Shown here one piece after another: positions 32,025 through 42,344 of a stretch of 64,000 nucleotides of DNA (its first letter is position 1; every line of letters starts with the position of its first letter). The position numbers were made by a program, and so were the translations under genes. The stretch lies in the NCBI GenBank assembly GCA_934646005.1, contig CAKUED010000008.1:1-64000 (forward strand), written 5' to 3'. The DNA comes from an uncultured Oscillospiraceae bacterium. Its GTDB lineage: Bacteria > Bacillota > Clostridia > Oscillospirales > Oscillospiraceae. The notes under the pieces were generated by a model. That model searched no databases, was not told where the DNA came from, and was given only the letters and a program-made list of their open reading frames with translations.

Positions 32025-33485
32025 ATGAACATCCTCACAAAACGTCTCATGTGCCTTGGGCTTGCCGCCTTGCTCGTTCTGGGGCTGACCGCCTGCGGCA
32101 GCCCGAAACAGGCGGCGCGGCTGTCCATCGACGCCCGCCCTGACGCGCCCGCTGAAATTCCGGCGGCGCTCGACATCGACTGGAACGCGCGCTACACCTT
32201 CGCCGAGCTGGAAGCGCAGCTCGCCGCGATGGCGGAGCAATATCCGGACATCACCGAGCTCTACTCCATCGGCACGACATGGCAGGAGCGCGACCTGTGG
32301 TGTCTGGAGATCACCAACGAAAAGATCCCGTCTGAGGAGAAAACCGGCATCGGTGTCTTTGCCAACATCCACGGCGGCGAGCGCGAGAGCGCCGCTTCCG
32401 CCATGTACACTGCGTGGTGGCTGACGCTCTGCTCGGACGACGCGTATGTGAAGGGTCTGCTGGATGCTTACACGATCTATGTCATCCCCGTCATCAATCC
32501 CGACGGCTATGAGCAGTCGTTCGTCATCAACACCCGCCCGAACCTGCGCCCGCAGGACGCGAACGGCAATAACATCCCCTTCAGCGACCCTTACACCGAC
32601 CTTGACGGCGACGGCTTCATCGCCACGCTCTACCGCGGCAAGGCGGACGATACGCCGTCGCGTGACCTGCCCCTGTTCGGCATGGAGAGCCCGGACTGGG
32701 ATGAAAATGGCGTCCTCGGCGACGATCCGCGCACCAGCGGCATCGACATGAACCGCACGTTTGATTACCAGTGGAATCGCTATGATATTGAAACGAAGGA
32801 CACGCAGCAGGTCGGCAACGTGAACTGGACCTCTGCCGGCACAGCACCCGCGACTGAGCCGGAGATCCGGGCATTGCAGCAGTTTCTATACACACACGAG
32901 CTGGACGTGCTCGTGTCCTTGCACACGGGTATTCAGTGTGTGCTGTATCCGTGGTGCTACCGCGCCTATGACGCGGAGAACCCCGACGACGCCGAGATCC
33001 CGTTTATGAAGGCCACCGCTTCCAAGATGGCGCAGGCGTTCCAGGACTATACGGGGCGCGGGTTTTACAGCATGAGCTCCAATGAGGACTACCCCACCGC
33101 CGCCGAGCTGATCGACTATGCGTATGGGCGCTACAACATCCACGCCTACACGATCGAGGTATACAGCCCCGGCAAGTCTGATAGCGGCGACATCAGCGAT
33201 TGCAAGTGGGAAAACACCATGCCGGAGACAAAGTGGGTATTCTACTCCCGCGACGAGATCCGTGATACGCTCGGTCTTGACCCGGACGCCATCACCGACA
33301 AGGACGGTGTAGGGCTTGCCGCCGACGAAGGGCTGTGGTTCTACACGAGCTCCACGAATCAGATGGTGAACCGCGCGCCGGAGGAGCAGGATGTGATGGT
33401 CCGCGGCTGCCGCGACGCCATCCTGACCATGCTCGAGAGCGAGCCGTCAGGGGACGGCTATCAGAACCCGGGGTTTTACAAGTGA
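32025..33485 (+). CDS. M14-family zinc carboxypeptidase, lipoprotein
   Basis: The 486-residue protein begins with a lipoprotein signal (LGLAALLVLGLTAC). The M14 fold follows: TELYSIGTTWQERDLWCLEI, zinc ligands H116 and E119 in NIHGGERESA, the third ligand in VLVSLHTGIQCVLYPW, and a C-terminal EVYSPG that probably carries the catalytic Glu. NPDGYEQSF and the Arg in NTRPNLRP match the substrate-binding block. It should trim residues from peptides outside the cell, feeding the oligopeptide importer encoded nearby. The ATG follows AAAGGAG. Confidence 0.9.
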   Translation: MNILTKRLMCLGLAALLVLGLTACGSPKQAARLSIDARPDAPAEIPAALDIDWNARYTFAELEAQLAAMAEQYPDITELYSIGTTWQERDLWCLEITNEKIPSEEKTGIGVFANIHGGERESAASAMYTAWWLTLCSDDAYVKGLLDAYTIYVIPVINPDGYEQSFVINTRPNLRPQDANGNNIPFSDPYTDLDGDGFIATLYRGKADDTPSRDLPLFGMESPDWDENGVLGDDPRTSGIDMNRTFDYQWNRYDIETKDTQQVGNVNWTSAGTAPATEPEIRALQQFLYTHELDVLVSLHTGIQCVLYPWCYRAYDAENPDDAEIPFMKATASKMAQAFQDYTGRGFYSMSSNEDYPTAAELIDYAYGRYNIHAYTIEVYSPGKSDSGDISDCKWENTMPETKWVFYSRDEIRDTLGLDPDAITDKDGVGLAADEGLWFYTSSTNQMVNRAPEEQDVMVRGCRDAILTMLESEPSGDGYQNPGFYK

Positions 33486-33510
33486 CGCCCGTCCGCCCGC
33501 AGGCGCATAA

Positions 33511-33553
33511 AAAGCACGGGGAGCGCACCAATTGGTGCGCTCCCCTGTTTTTT
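33511..33553. terminator. Bidirectional terminator with 28-bp perfect palindrome
   Basis: A 28-bp perfect palindrome (33518-33545; half-site GGGGAGCGCACCAA) is flanked by AAAA and TTTTTT, between the convergent carboxypeptidase and ABC exporter genes. Confidence 0.85.
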
Positions 33554-35366
33554 ACTCGGTCTCCATGATGGTGCGGGTCTGCTCTTCGCGGTACTGGCGG
33601 GTGTAGAGCTGCCAGTACGCGCCCTTTGCCGCCATGAGCTCTCGGTGCGAGCCGCTTTCCACGATCTTGCCGTCGTGCACGACGAGGATGATGTCCGCGC
33701 GGCGGATGGTGGACAGGCGGTGCGCAATGATGAACGACGTGCGCCCCGCCATCACCTGCTCGATGGCGTTCTGGATGAGCCGCTCCGTCACGGTATCGAC
33801 GGAGCTGGTCGCCTCATCGAGAACGAAAATGCGCGGGTCAGCCAGCAGTGCGCGGGCAAACGATAAAAGCTGCTTTTCACCGGTAGACAGGCTGTTTCCG
33901 CCTTCGCCGACGTCGGAGTTGTAGCCCTCCGGCAGGCGCGCGATGATCTCGTCCGCCGACACGGCGTGCACCGCCGCCTCGATCTGCTCCATTGTCGCAT
34001 TTTCGTTGCCGTAGCGCAGATTTTCCAGCACCGTGCCGGAAAACAGGTGCGGCGTTTGCAGCACATAGCCGATGTTGGAGTGCAGCCAGAGCTGGCTGCG
34101 CTCGCGCGCGTCGCGCCCGTCGATGAGCACCTGACCCTGCGTCGGCTCGAAGAAGCGGCAGACAAGGTTCACGAGCGTCGATTTGCCCGCGCCGGTCTCG
34201 CCCACGATGGCGACGTTCGTCCCCTGCGGGACTTTGAGATTGAAGTGCTCCAGCACGTTCTCCTGCCCGTCCGGGTAGCGGAAGGTCACGTCGCGGAACT
34301 CAATATCGCCGTGCAGCTCCTCCCAATTCTCCTTTTTCGGGTGGAAGCTGTCGCCGTACTTTTCCACGACCTCCGGCGTGTCACGCACGTCGGACTGCGT
34401 CTGCATGAGCTTTGTAAAGCGCTCGACATTGACCTGCACGTTCGTCAGCGCCGACAGGACCTGCACGAGCCACTGAATGGGCTCCATCATGCCCTGTGCG
34501 TAGTTCATGAACACCGACAGTGTGCCGATGAGCATGACGCCGCGCTGCGTGATCACGCCGCCGCGCCACAGGACGATCGCCAGCGCGATCGACGCCGCCA
34601 TCGCCGTGGTTGACATAAATAGTCCGCGTGTCCGCATTTCGCGGACGCTCACGCGCTTCATCTCGCCCGTGAGATCGTGAAACTCGCGTTCCATGCGGTT
34701 TTCGATCACGAGCGTTTTCGTGGTTTTTGCGCCGGTGATGCCCTCGTTGAACGCGCCGGTGATCTGCGAGTTGTGCTCGCGCACGCGGCGGTGGTAAATA
34801 ACGAGCTTCTTCTGGAAATACATCCCCGACACCACCAGCACCGGCACGATCACCATCACGCCGAGCGCCAGCTTCCAGTTGAGCACGAACATCGTCACGA
34901 TGGCAAACAGCAGGTACGCGATGTACCAAACGCCCTCCATCAGCCCCCACGCGAGGGTGCTGGCGATGCGATCGGTGTCGGACATCACGCGCGCGTGGAC
35001 ATAACCGACGCTGTTCTGGTTAAAATACGAGAACGAAAGCGTCTGCAAATGGTCAAACGCCTGCCGCTTGAGGTCGCGCCCGATGTAAAGCTCCGCCTTG
35101 CACGCGCCGTAGGCGGAAATGTAGTTTGACGCCGTCTGCACAAGCATCACCACGATGTACAGCGCAATAAACGCGCCGAGCCCCGTCATCGCGCCGCTTG
35201 CGATGAAGTGGTCAATGGCGTACTGCTGGAACAGCGGGATGACCACGTCCATGACACTGCCGAGCGTGCCGAAAAACGTCATGGCAAACAGCAGCTTGCC
35301 GTAGCCCGGCAGGTAGCCCGCGAGCTTTGGGATGCCGAACAGGCGCAGGCGCGGTTGCTCCTTCAT
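33552..35366 (-). CDS. Heterodimeric ABC exporter subunit, catalytic half
   Basis: The 604-residue protein has six membrane helices (about 20-320) and an ABC domain with Walker A AIVGETGAGKSTLVNLV and Walker B IFVLDEATSSVD, which keeps the catalytic Glu. Its signature reads LSTGEKQ instead of LSGGQ. That change is expected in a heterodimer, where this signature completes the inactive site of the partner. The start overlaps the partner stop by 4 bp (ATGA). Likely substrates are drugs, lipids or peptides; none is indicated. Confidence 0.92.
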   Translation of the reverse strand: MKEQPRLRLFGIPKLAGYLPGYGKLLFAMTFFGTLGSVMDVVIPLFQQYAIDHFIASGAMTGLGAFIALYIVVMLVQTASNYISAYGACKAELYIGRDLKRQAFDHLQTLSFSYFNQNSVGYVHARVMSDTDRIASTLAWGLMEGVWYIAYLLFAIVTMFVLNWKLALGVMVIVPVLVVSGMYFQKKLVIYHRRVREHNSQITGAFNEGITGAKTTKTLVIENRMEREFHDLTGEMKRVSVREMRTRGLFMSTTAMAASIALAIVLWRGGVITQRGVMLIGTLSVFMNYAQGMMEPIQWLVQVLSALTNVQVNVERFTKLMQTQSDVRDTPEVVEKYGDSFHPKKENWEELHGDIEFRDVTFRYPDGQENVLEHFNLKVPQGTNVAIVGETGAGKSTLVNLVCRFFEPTQGQVLIDGRDARERSQLWLHSNIGYVLQTPHLFSGTVLENLRYGNENATMEQIEAAVHAVSADEIIARLPEGYNSDVGEGGNSLSTGEKQLLSFARALLADPRIFVLDEATSSVDTVTERLIQNAIEQVMAGRTSFIIAHRLSTIRRADIILVVHDGKIVESGSHRELMAAKGAYWQLYTRQYREEQTRTIMETE

Positions 35367-37165
35367 CGCTCCGCCTCCTCTCCGATGGACATCTGCATCT
35401 CATAGATCTGCCGGAACAGCCCGTCCTCGCGGAGCAGCTTCTCCGGCGAGCCGAGCTGCAAAACTTTGCCGTGGTCGAGCACCAGAATGTTGTCGCAGTC
35501 CAGCAGCGTTGTAATGCGGTGCGAAATGATGATGCTCGTCGTGCCCTTACGCTCCCTTGCCAGCGCAGCGCGAATTTTCTCATCCGTCTGCGTATCGACC
35601 GCCGAGAGCGAGTCGTCAAAGACCGTGACCGGCGTTTTGCGCGTCAGCATCCGCGCGATCGCCACGCGCTGCTTCTGCCCGCCGGAGAGCGTCACACCGC
35701 GCTCGCCGACCATTGTGTCGTAACCGTTCGCAAAGCCTTCAATATCGTCCGCGATGCAGGCGGTTTTCGCGGCTTCGCGGATGGTCCGTTCGTCCGCGCC
35801 GCAGATGCCGATGTTCTCCACGATGGTCCGCGAGAATAAAAACGGCTCTTGCAGCACGACGCCCACATTCTCGCGCACCCACGCGGCGGGCATATCAGCT
35901 ATATCCGCACCGCCGACCGTCACGCGGCCCTCGCTCGGTGCGTACAGGCGGCAGAGCATCAAGATCAGGCTGCTCTTGCCCGAGCCCGTCCCGCCGAGCA
36001 CGCCGAAGCGGCTGCCCGCCGGGATGGTGAAGGACACGTCGTGCAGCACGTCCGCGCCGGTGTCGTAACGGAACGAAACATGGTCAAAGACAATGTCGCC
36101 GTCCATGGGCAGCTTTTCCGCGCCGGGCGCGTCCTGCTCCACGGGCGCGTCCAGGATCTCGCCGATACGCGCGACGGAGACGCCCGCCTTGCTCATCTCC
36201 GAGATCACGCGCCCGAGCCTGCGCACAGGTCCGATGATCATGGCGTTATAGATCGTGAACGACACAAAGTCGCCCTCCGTCATCTCACCGCGCACGCAGA
36301 GAAGGCTGCCGAGCACCACGACGAGCATCGTCTGCAAGCACGCTGTCATATCGCCGACCGCCCAGAAATCCGAGAGCGTTTTGCACAGGCGCACCCAGAG
36401 CGTCGTGTACTCCTGGTTCTGCTTTTCAAAGCGCTCACGCTCAAAATTTTCGCGCCCGAACGCGCGCACCACACGCACGCCGGTCAAATTCTCCTGCGCG
36501 ATGGTGGACAGCACGCCCTCGCTCTCGTCGCACGCCGTAAAGCGCTCGCGCACCTTGTTGTGGAATAAAACTGAATAGCTCACGATGATCGGAAACATCG
36601 CCCCCGGCACGAGCGCGAGCTTCCAGTTCATAAGCGCCATGCACACCAGCGACAGCACGATCATGGCGATCATGCGGAATACCGACACGAACTGCTCCTG
36701 AAAGAACTGCTTGATGCGCTCCACGTCAGACGTGCAGCGCTGGATAATATCGCCGGTCGGATTTTTGGAATGCCACGCCCACGGCAGGTGCTGGATGTGC
36801 CCATAGAGCAGGTCGCGGCTGGTTTTCACGAGTGTTTCGCCCGCCTTTGCCGTGTACAGGTGCATCAGATAACGGAAGATCGCCGAAAGTGCGCCGACCG
36901 CCAGCAGCGCCGCTGCGGGAAGCCACAAGGCGTCGCGGATATGCTCCGCCCCGCCGAGCAGCACCGCAATGCGCGCCGCCGCCGCGTTTTTCACGGGCGC
37001 GCTGCCGATGAACGAGTCCACACTCACGCGGATGATCTGCGGGATGACCAGCTCACAGCCCGTAAAGAGCAGCCCCGAAACGATGCAGACTGTAAAATAG
37101 CCCCAGCTTCCATGCAGAAGCCGGAGCATCGTGCGACCGTTTCCTGTCTTTTGCTTCTTGTTCAA
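35363..37165 (-). CDS. Heterodimeric ABC exporter subunit, degenerate half
   Basis: The start is a TTG at 37165 that follows GGAGGAGAG, giving 600 residues. Six membrane helices precede an ABC domain with Walker A GVLGGTGSGKSSLILML, a normal signature LSGGQKQRVAIARM, and Walker B VTVFDDSLSAVD, in which the catalytic Glu is replaced by Asp. The His switch (IISHRITT) is kept. This is the LmrC/BmrC-type half whose own ATP site is slow or inactive. It forms one operon with the next gene. Confidence 0.92.
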   Translation of the reverse strand: MNKKQKTGNGRTMLRLLHGSWGYFTVCIVSGLLFTGCELVIPQIIRVSVDSFIGSAPVKNAAAARIAVLLGGAEHIRDALWLPAAALLAVGALSAIFRYLMHLYTAKAGETLVKTSRDLLYGHIQHLPWAWHSKNPTGDIIQRCTSDVERIKQFFQEQFVSVFRMIAMIVLSLVCMALMNWKLALVPGAMFPIIVSYSVLFHNKVRERFTACDESEGVLSTIAQENLTGVRVVRAFGRENFERERFEKQNQEYTTLWVRLCKTLSDFWAVGDMTACLQTMLVVVLGSLLCVRGEMTEGDFVSFTIYNAMIIGPVRRLGRVISEMSKAGVSVARIGEILDAPVEQDAPGAEKLPMDGDIVFDHVSFRYDTGADVLHDVSFTIPAGSRFGVLGGTGSGKSSLILMLCRLYAPSEGRVTVGGADIADMPAAWVRENVGVVLQEPFLFSRTIVENIGICGADERTIREAAKTACIADDIEGFANGYDTMVGERGVTLSGGQKQRVAIARMLTRKTPVTVFDDSLSAVDTQTDEKIRAALARERKGTTSIIISHRITTLLDCDNILVLDHGKVLQLGSPEKLLREDGLFRQIYEMQMSIGEEAER

Positions 37166-37193
37166 ACTCTCTCCTCCCTCCCATGGGAATCAA

Positions 37194-37217
37194 AGGCGGC
37201 GCATTCGCGCCGCCTTC
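37194..37217 (-). terminator. Hairpin ending the opp operon
   Basis: A 10-bp stem AAGGCGGCGC/GCGCCGCCTT with loop ATTC lies between the small membrane protein gene and the exporter gene, both on the minus strand. Only a short T run follows on the minus strand. Confidence 0.6.
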
Positions 37218-37274
37218 AGGTTCATATTACTATAGTTTTCCGAAAAATGCAAACTTTTTCACAATTCTTCAGAA

Positions 37275-37535
37275 TTAGGGTTTCCAAATCAGGAACAGGA
37301 TTCCCAGCAGGATACCAAGCCCCAGCAGGTATGCGCCCGCGATGAGCAGCACCGCCTTCATCGCGCCGAGCACCGCCCAGCGTTTTTCCTTACGGGTCAG
37401 CTCCAGCCCTTCTTCACCGCTGCTCTCCGGCTCTTTGCGCGGTTTGCGGCGCGGCAGGATCGTGGGCTGCGGCGCGATGCCGCTCATGTCGGCGATCGTC
37501 CGCCCGTCGTCCTCAAACGGTTCGCGCTTTCTCAT
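37275..37535 (-). CDS. Small membrane protein at the end of the opp operon
   Basis: The 86-residue protein has a charged, Pro-rich cytoplasmic half ([17 protein letters not shown] ... RKPRKEPESSGEEG) and a C-terminal hydrophobic hairpin of one long or two short helices (WAVLGAMKAVLLIAGAYLLGLGILLGILFLIW). Its ATG overlaps the OppF stop (ATGA), so it is translated with the importer ATPase. I do not recognise a family. It may be an accessory part of the transporter. Confidence 0.7.
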   Translation of the reverse strand: MRKREPFEDDGRTIADMSGIAPQPTILPRRKPRKEPESSGEEGLELTRKEKRWAVLGAMKAVLLIAGAYLLGLGILLGILFLIWKP

Positions 37536-38551
37536 TTGTCAAACAGGTGGCAGACCACATAGTGTCCCTTCTCGACCTCGCGCTGGCACGGCGCTTCCTC
37601 ACGGCAGCGATCCGTTGCATACGGGCAGCGCGTGTGGAATTTGCAGCCCTGCGGCGGATTCGCCGGGGACGGGATCGAGCCCTGGAGCACGATGCGCTCG
37701 CGCTTGACCGTCGGGTCGGGGATGGGGATGGCGGAAAACAGCGCCTTGGTGTACGGGTGCAGCGGGTGGGCAAAAATGTCCTCCGTCTGCCCGTATTCCA
37801 CGAGGTTGCCGAGATACATGACGCCGACATGGTCCGAAATATGCTCCACGACGGACAGGTCGTGCGAGATAAACAGATACGTCAGGCTGTACTTTTCCTG
37901 CAATTCCTTCAAAAGGTTGATGATCTGCGCCTGAATGGACACGTCCAGCGCGGAGACCGGCTCGTCGCAGACGACGAACTCCGGGTTCAGCGCGAGCGCG
38001 CGGGCGATGCAGATACGCTGCCGCTGACCGCCGGAAAATTCGTGCGGATAGCGGGTCTTGTGGTACGGCTGCAAGCCGCAGTTGTCCATGACCTGATCGA
38101 TATAATCGTCAAATTCTTCCTTGGAGACAAGGTTGTGCTCACGCACCGCCTCGCCGATGATCTCGCCGACCGGGAGTCGGGGCGAGAGGCTGGAGAACGG
38201 GTCCTGGAAGATGATCTGCATCTTCGGGCGCAGCGCGCGCATCTGGGCGGGGGTGAGGTCGTAAATTTCCTGCCCGTTGAAGAGCACCTGACCGCCGGTC
38301 TTTTCGCCGCACAGGCGCAGGATCGCGCGCCCGGTGGTCGATTTGCCGCAGCCGGACTCGCCGACCAGACCCATCGTACAGCCGCGCTTCAGCGAGAACG
38401 TCACGCCGTCCACCGCCTTGACGTGCCCGACCGTTTTAGAAAGCAGCCCGCCCTTGATGGGGAAGTATTTCTTGAGGTCGTTGACCGTCAGGATATACTG
38501 CGGATCGTAATCCGCGGGGGTGAGGATGGGGCTGTTTTTCTTGTCCGCCAT
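37532..38551 (-). CDS. oppF: Oligopeptide/dipeptide ABC transporter ATP-binding protein (OppF-like)
   Basis: The start is set at the ATG at 38551 ([10 protein letters not shown]), one base after the OppD stop. The 339-residue protein has Walker [19 protein letters not shown], signature [15 protein letters not shown] and Walker [13 protein letters not shown]. The C-terminal oligopeptide-type extension contains [20 protein letters not shown]; related ATPases carry a 4Fe-4S-like cysteine cluster here. It hydrolyses ATP with OppD to drive peptide uptake. Confidence 0.92.
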   Translation of the reverse strand: MADKKNSPILTPADYDPQYILTVNDLKKYFPIKGGLLSKTVGHVKAVDGVTFSLKRGCTMGLVGESGCGKSTTGRAILRLCGEKTGGQVLFNGQEIYDLTPAQMRALRPKMQIIFQDPFSSLSPRLPVGEIIGEAVREHNLVSKEEFDDYIDQVMDNCGLQPYHKTRYPHEFSGGQRQRICIARALALNPEFVVCDEPVSALDVSIQAQIINLLKELQEKYSLTYLFISHDLSVVEHISDHVGVMYLGNLVEYGQTEDIFAHPLHPYTKALFSAIPIPDPTVKRERIVLQGSIPSPANPPQGCKFHTRCPYATDRCREEAPCQREVEKGHYVVCHLFDK

Positions 38552-38552
38552 A

Positions 38553-39701
38553 TTACTCACCCGCCTTTCTGTTTTCACCATAGTAGCGATAGCAGCTCAC
38601 CTTGTGCGTGGGGCTGAGGCTGATCTCGCACGGATATTCGCCGGAGCAGCACGGAAGCTGCGACTCGCAGCGGTCCTTAAAGTAGCAGTAGTCCGGCATA
38701 TTGACCGGGTTCGGCACTTTGCCGGGGATGGAATAGAGCTTATCGACCTTTTTGCCGACGACCGGCTTGGACGCCATCAGACCGATGGTGTACGGGTGGC
38801 ACGGATGGGCGAAAATTTCCTCCGCCGTGCCCTTTTCCACGATGCGCCCGGCGTACATGACGACCACATAATCCGCCATCTCGGCGATGACGCCGAGGTC
38901 GTGCGTGATGAGCATGATGGACGAATTGATCTTGTCCTTGAGCTGGCGCAGCAGGTCCAAAATCTGCGCCTGAATGGTCACGTCCAGCGCCGTGGTCGGC
39001 TCGTCAGCGATGATGATGCGCGGGTTGCAGGCAAGCGCCATGGCGATCATGACGCGCTGGCGCATACCGCCGGACAGCTCGTGCGGATACATCATGTAAA
39101 CGCCCTCGCTGTTGGCGATGCCGACGGTCTCCAGCATTTCGATGGTGCGCGCCTTGACCTCTTCCTTCGTTTTCTGCGCGCCCTCGTGCAGCTCGATGAC
39201 CTCGTCGATCTGTGCGCCGATGCGGAACACGGGGTTCAGGCTCGTCATCGGCTCCTGAAAGATCATCGAGACGAAATTGCCACGCAGCGCCTGCATTTTT
39301 TCGTTCGGCGTTTTGGTAATGTCATACGCCTTGTCGCCGAGGTTCAGCCGGATCGCGCCCTCCACGACCTGCCCCTGCGGGCGCTGCAAAAGCTGCATGA
39401 GAGACAGGCTGGTGACGGACTTGCCGCAGCCGGACTCGCCCACCACACCGACGGTCTTGCCGATCGGCACATCGAACGACACGCCGTCCACGCTCTTGAC
39501 GACGCCCGTATCCGTAAAGAAATAGGTGTGAAGATTATCAAATTCGACCGCGTTTTTCGCATCGTGCATCTGCGTCAGGTATTCGCTCTCGGGGACGTTT
39601 TTGCGCTTGCGTTTTTTCTCAAACTGATTGGTGATCCTGCGGTTTTCCCGGGAGATCCGCCGGGCTTCCTTGCTGGAAAGGTATCCTTCCTGTTTTGCCA
39701 T
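38553..39701 (-). CDS. oppD: Oligopeptide/dipeptide ABC transporter ATP-binding protein (OppD-like)
   Basis: The 382-residue protein starts with a basic stretch (about 1-40, rich in Lys/Arg and longer than usual). The ABC domain follows: Walker [18 protein letters not shown], signature [15 protein letters not shown] and Walker [13 protein letters not shown]. The C-terminal oligopeptide extension has [14 protein letters not shown]. It pairs with OppF, one base downstream, and is preceded by OppC with a 14-bp gap. Confidence 0.92.
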   Translation of the reverse strand: MAKQEGYLSSKEARRISRENRRITNQFEKKRKRKNVPESEYLTQMHDAKNAVEFDNLHTYFFTDTGVVKSVDGVSFDVPIGKTVGVVGESGCGKSVTSLSLMQLLQRPQGQVVEGAIRLNLGDKAYDITKTPNEKMQALRGNFVSMIFQEPMTSLNPVFRIGAQIDEVIELHEGAQKTKEEVKARTIEMLETVGIANSEGVYMMYPHELSGGMRQRVMIAMALACNPRIIIADEPTTALDVTIQAQILDLLRQLKDKINSSIMLITHDLGVIAEMADYVVVMYAGRIVEKGTAEEIFAHPCHPYTIGLMASKPVVGKKVDKLYSIPGKVPNPVNMPDYCYFKDRCESQLPCCSGEYPCEISLSPTHKVSCYRYYGENRKAGE

Positions 39702-39715
39702 CGTGCGCTCCTCCC

Positions 39716-41260
39716 TTACCGCTTCATCTTCGGGTCGAATGCGTCGCGCAGACCGTCGCCGACGAAGTTAAAGCCGAGGACGGTGAGCAGCAGACACACG
39801 CCCGCCGGGATCCAGATAAACAGATAGTTCGTCATAACGTAGGCGTTATTGACGTCGTTGATGATATTGCCCCACGACGCAAACGGGTACTTGACGCCGA
39901 GACCGAGGAACGACAGCGTCGCCTCCGTCAGGATCGTCGAGCCAAGCCCCATCGTGCAGATGACGATGAGCTGCGGGATGACGTTGGGGATGAGGTGGCG
40001 GAAAATACGATTCCACACGCGGATGCCGCCGGATTCCGCTGCAAGCATAAACTCCTGCTCGCGCAGCGACAGGATCTGCCCGCGCACAAGGCGCGCGATG
40101 CTGGGCCAGCCGAGGAAGCCCAGGATCAGCATCAGGTAGATCATGCGCGTCCACGAATCGACCTTCATCGCGTCCATCGCCGAGCCGATGATGATGATGA
40201 CCGGCATGGACGGGATGCAGTAGAACACATCGACGATGCGCATGATGAGGTTATCGACCCAGCCGCCGAAATAGCCCGAAATGCCGCCCAGCAGGATGCC
40301 GAGCGAGGCTTCGATCGCCACAACGATGAAGCCGATGATGAGCGATACGCGGCCGCCATACATCAGGCGCGTCAGCATATCCATGCCGTTCGTATCCGTG
40401 CCGAGCGGATGCTCCTTGCTGGGGGCGGAATAGCGGTCATAGACATAGGTGTCGGTCATCTGCTTGACCGACCACACGTCGGTACTCGCGTCGTAGACCA
40501 TGTCGTATTCGGCGGTCTCGCCGTTTTCGTCGGTGTAGGTGAACATCTCGTCGCCGCGATCGACTGCCTCTTCCAGACGCTCGCGGAAATCGCGGGTGAT
40601 GACGATGGTGGGGTCAGCTGCCGAGACGACGATGCGGGAGATGTAGCCCAGCTCCGCACCGTTTTGCAGGATGTTGCCCGCGCCGTCCAGCTCGTATGCC
40701 GCGCCGTCCGCTTCAAACGTGCGCTCCCCGGCGGCTTCCGCCTTCAGCGCCGTGAGCTTCACCGCAAACGGGACAGCCTCGCCGCCATCAACGGCGTTGA
40801 TGAGGTCACGGCTGGCGTAGCCCATGACCTGCCCGTCCTGATAAACGGCGTAGGTGTCCTCACTGATCGGCTCGATGGTATAGTCAACGTCTTTATAGTT
40901 AAATTCCGTCTGCCCCTTTTTGAACGCGTCGAGCGCCTTACTCTGCGCGATCGAGCCGAACTTCTGCCCGTCCGCGACGACAAAACGCATCGCGTCGTTG
41001 CGGGTGAAGCCGACGTATTCCTTGGACATCTGCATATAGGTGTAGAACTGCTCGTCCTGACCATAGGGGCTGACGACGCCGCCGAGGAAGGAGAACAGGA
41101 ACATCGCAACGAGGATCGAAAGACCGATCACCGCCAGTCGGTTTCGGAAGAAGCGCCTTGCCACCAGCGCGCCCGGGGATAAGACCTTGACGCGGCGGTC
41201 ATCGTTCAGGGAATACTGTTCCTGCGTGTTCCTGGTTTCGTTTTGCTTTTTATCACTCAT
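39716..41260 (-). CDS. oppC: Oligopeptide ABC transporter permease OppC with large extracellular insertion
   Basis: The 514-residue protein is about 200 residues longer than typical OppC. Membrane helix 1 lies at about 42-62. Normally some 30 residues then lead to the HPLGTD block; here that block (EHPLGTDTNGMDMLTRL) comes only at about residue 288. The intervening 200 or so residues are acidic and soluble and should lie outside the cell. After that the protein is ordinary, with five helices and the EAA loop (EFMLAAESGGIRVWNRIFRHLIPN). The insertion contains repeated DYTIEPISEDTYAVYQDG-like strands of unknown role. Confidence 0.92.
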   Translation of the reverse strand: MSDKKQNETRNTQEQYSLNDDRRVKVLSPGALVARRFFRNRLAVIGLSILVAMFLFSFLGGVVSPYGQDEQFYTYMQMSKEYVGFTRNDAMRFVVADGQKFGSIAQSKALDAFKKGQTEFNYKDVDYTIEPISEDTYAVYQDGQVMGYASRDLINAVDGGEAVPFAVKLTALKAEAAGERTFEADGAAYELDGAGNILQNGAELGYISRIVVSAADPTIVITRDFRERLEEAVDRGDEMFTYTDENGETAEYDMVYDASTDVWSVKQMTDTYVYDRYSAPSKEHPLGTDTNGMDMLTRLMYGGRVSLIIGFIVVAIEASLGILLGGISGYFGGWVDNLIMRIVDVFYCIPSMPVIIIIGSAMDAMKVDSWTRMIYLMLILGFLGWPSIARLVRGQILSLREQEFMLAAESGGIRVWNRIFRHLIPNVIPQLIVICTMGLGSTILTEATLSFLGLGVKYPFASWGNIINDVNNAYVMTNYLFIWIPAGVCLLLTVLGFNFVGDGLRDAFDPKMKR

Positions 41261-41276
41261 GGTACAGCCCCCCTTC

Positions 41277-42263
41277 TTACGAAATGCGCACGCGCGGATC
41301 GACCACGCCGTACAGAATATCGGTCAGGAGGTTGCTCGCCAGCGTGAGCACCGCCATAAACGACAGATAAAACATGGAGAACGGAATATCGCCCGCCACC
41401 ATCGACTGATACGACACATAGCCGATGCCGGGGATGGAGAACAGCGTTTCCGTGATGAGCGCGCCGGAGAACAGCCCCGGCAGCGAGCCGCCGATGATCG
41501 TGACCAGCGGGATGAGCGTGTTGCGGAAGGCGTGCTTGTAGATGACCTTCTTTTCGGTCAGACCCTTCGCGCGCGCGGTGCGGATGTAGTCGGCACTCAG
41601 CACCTCGAGCATATTCGTGCGCGTGTAGCGCATATACGAGCCGATGGACACGATCACGAGCGTCAGGATCGGCAGCACCAGATGATTTGCCTTATCGAGG
41701 AACTGATGCCACGCATCGAGCTGCGCGTAGTCTCGCCCGACGAGTCCAAACAGGTCGAACCACCCGAGCTTGACGGAGAAGAACAGCTTTAAAAGCGTCG
41801 CGAAGAAAAACGTCGGCAGTGAAATGCCTACCAGCGCGATCGCCGTGATCGTATAGTCCGTGCGGGAGTACTGCTTCGTCGCCGCCAGCACGCCCAGCGG
41901 CACAGCGATGAGCAGCGAGATCACAAACGAAATGCCGCCCATGATGACCGACAGCCCCACGACCTCCTGGAACTTTGCGACCGCCGAGACGTTCCATTTC
42001 CAGCTATCGCCGAAATTGCCGACGATCGCCTTGGACAGCCATGTAAAGAACCCCGGCACGATGTCCATATCCAGACCGAACGAGGCGTTGAGCTGCGCCA
42101 GCCACTCCTCATAGGGCTTTGCACCCGGCGCCTGCGAGAGCTGGATCGCCATGGTCTGCGCAAATGAGCTTGGCAGGCAGCGGAGCAATGCGTAGATGAT
42201 GAACATCACACAGAACAGGATCAAAATCGACTGTAGGATGCGCTTGATGATATAATTTCGCAC
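41277..42263 (-). CDS. oppB: Oligopeptide ABC transporter permease OppB
   Basis: The preferred start is the GTG at 42263 (VRNYIIKRILQS), ten bases after AAGGAAGGAA, which gives 328 residues and the normal OppB beginning. An ATG at 42344 in the same frame would give 355 residues, but its AGAGGAG site is partly buried in the 42345-42378 hairpin and the extra residues are not OppB-like. Six membrane helices and the EAA loop (YIRTARAKGLTEKKVIYKHAFRNTLIPLVT) are clear. It forms the channel with OppC. Confidence 0.9.
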   Translation of the reverse strand: MRNYIIKRILQSILILFCVMFIIYALLRCLPSSFAQTMAIQLSQAPGAKPYEEWLAQLNASFGLDMDIVPGFFTWLSKAIVGNFGDSWKWNVSAVAKFQEVVGLSVIMGGISFVISLLIAVPLGVLAATKQYSRTDYTITAIALVGISLPTFFFATLLKLFFSVKLGWFDLFGLVGRDYAQLDAWHQFLDKANHLVLPILTLVIVSIGSYMRYTRTNMLEVLSADYIRTARAKGLTEKKVIYKHAFRNTLIPLVTIIGGSLPGLFSGALITETLFSIPGIGYVSYQSMVAGDIPFSMFYLSFMAVLTLASNLLTDILYGVVDPRVRIS

Positions 42264-42344
42264 GAATGATTCGTTCCTTCCTTGCGCGACCGGGTCGCGG
42301 TAGTTTTCCCATAGGGTGACGGAATGATGCCGGAATATAGACAT

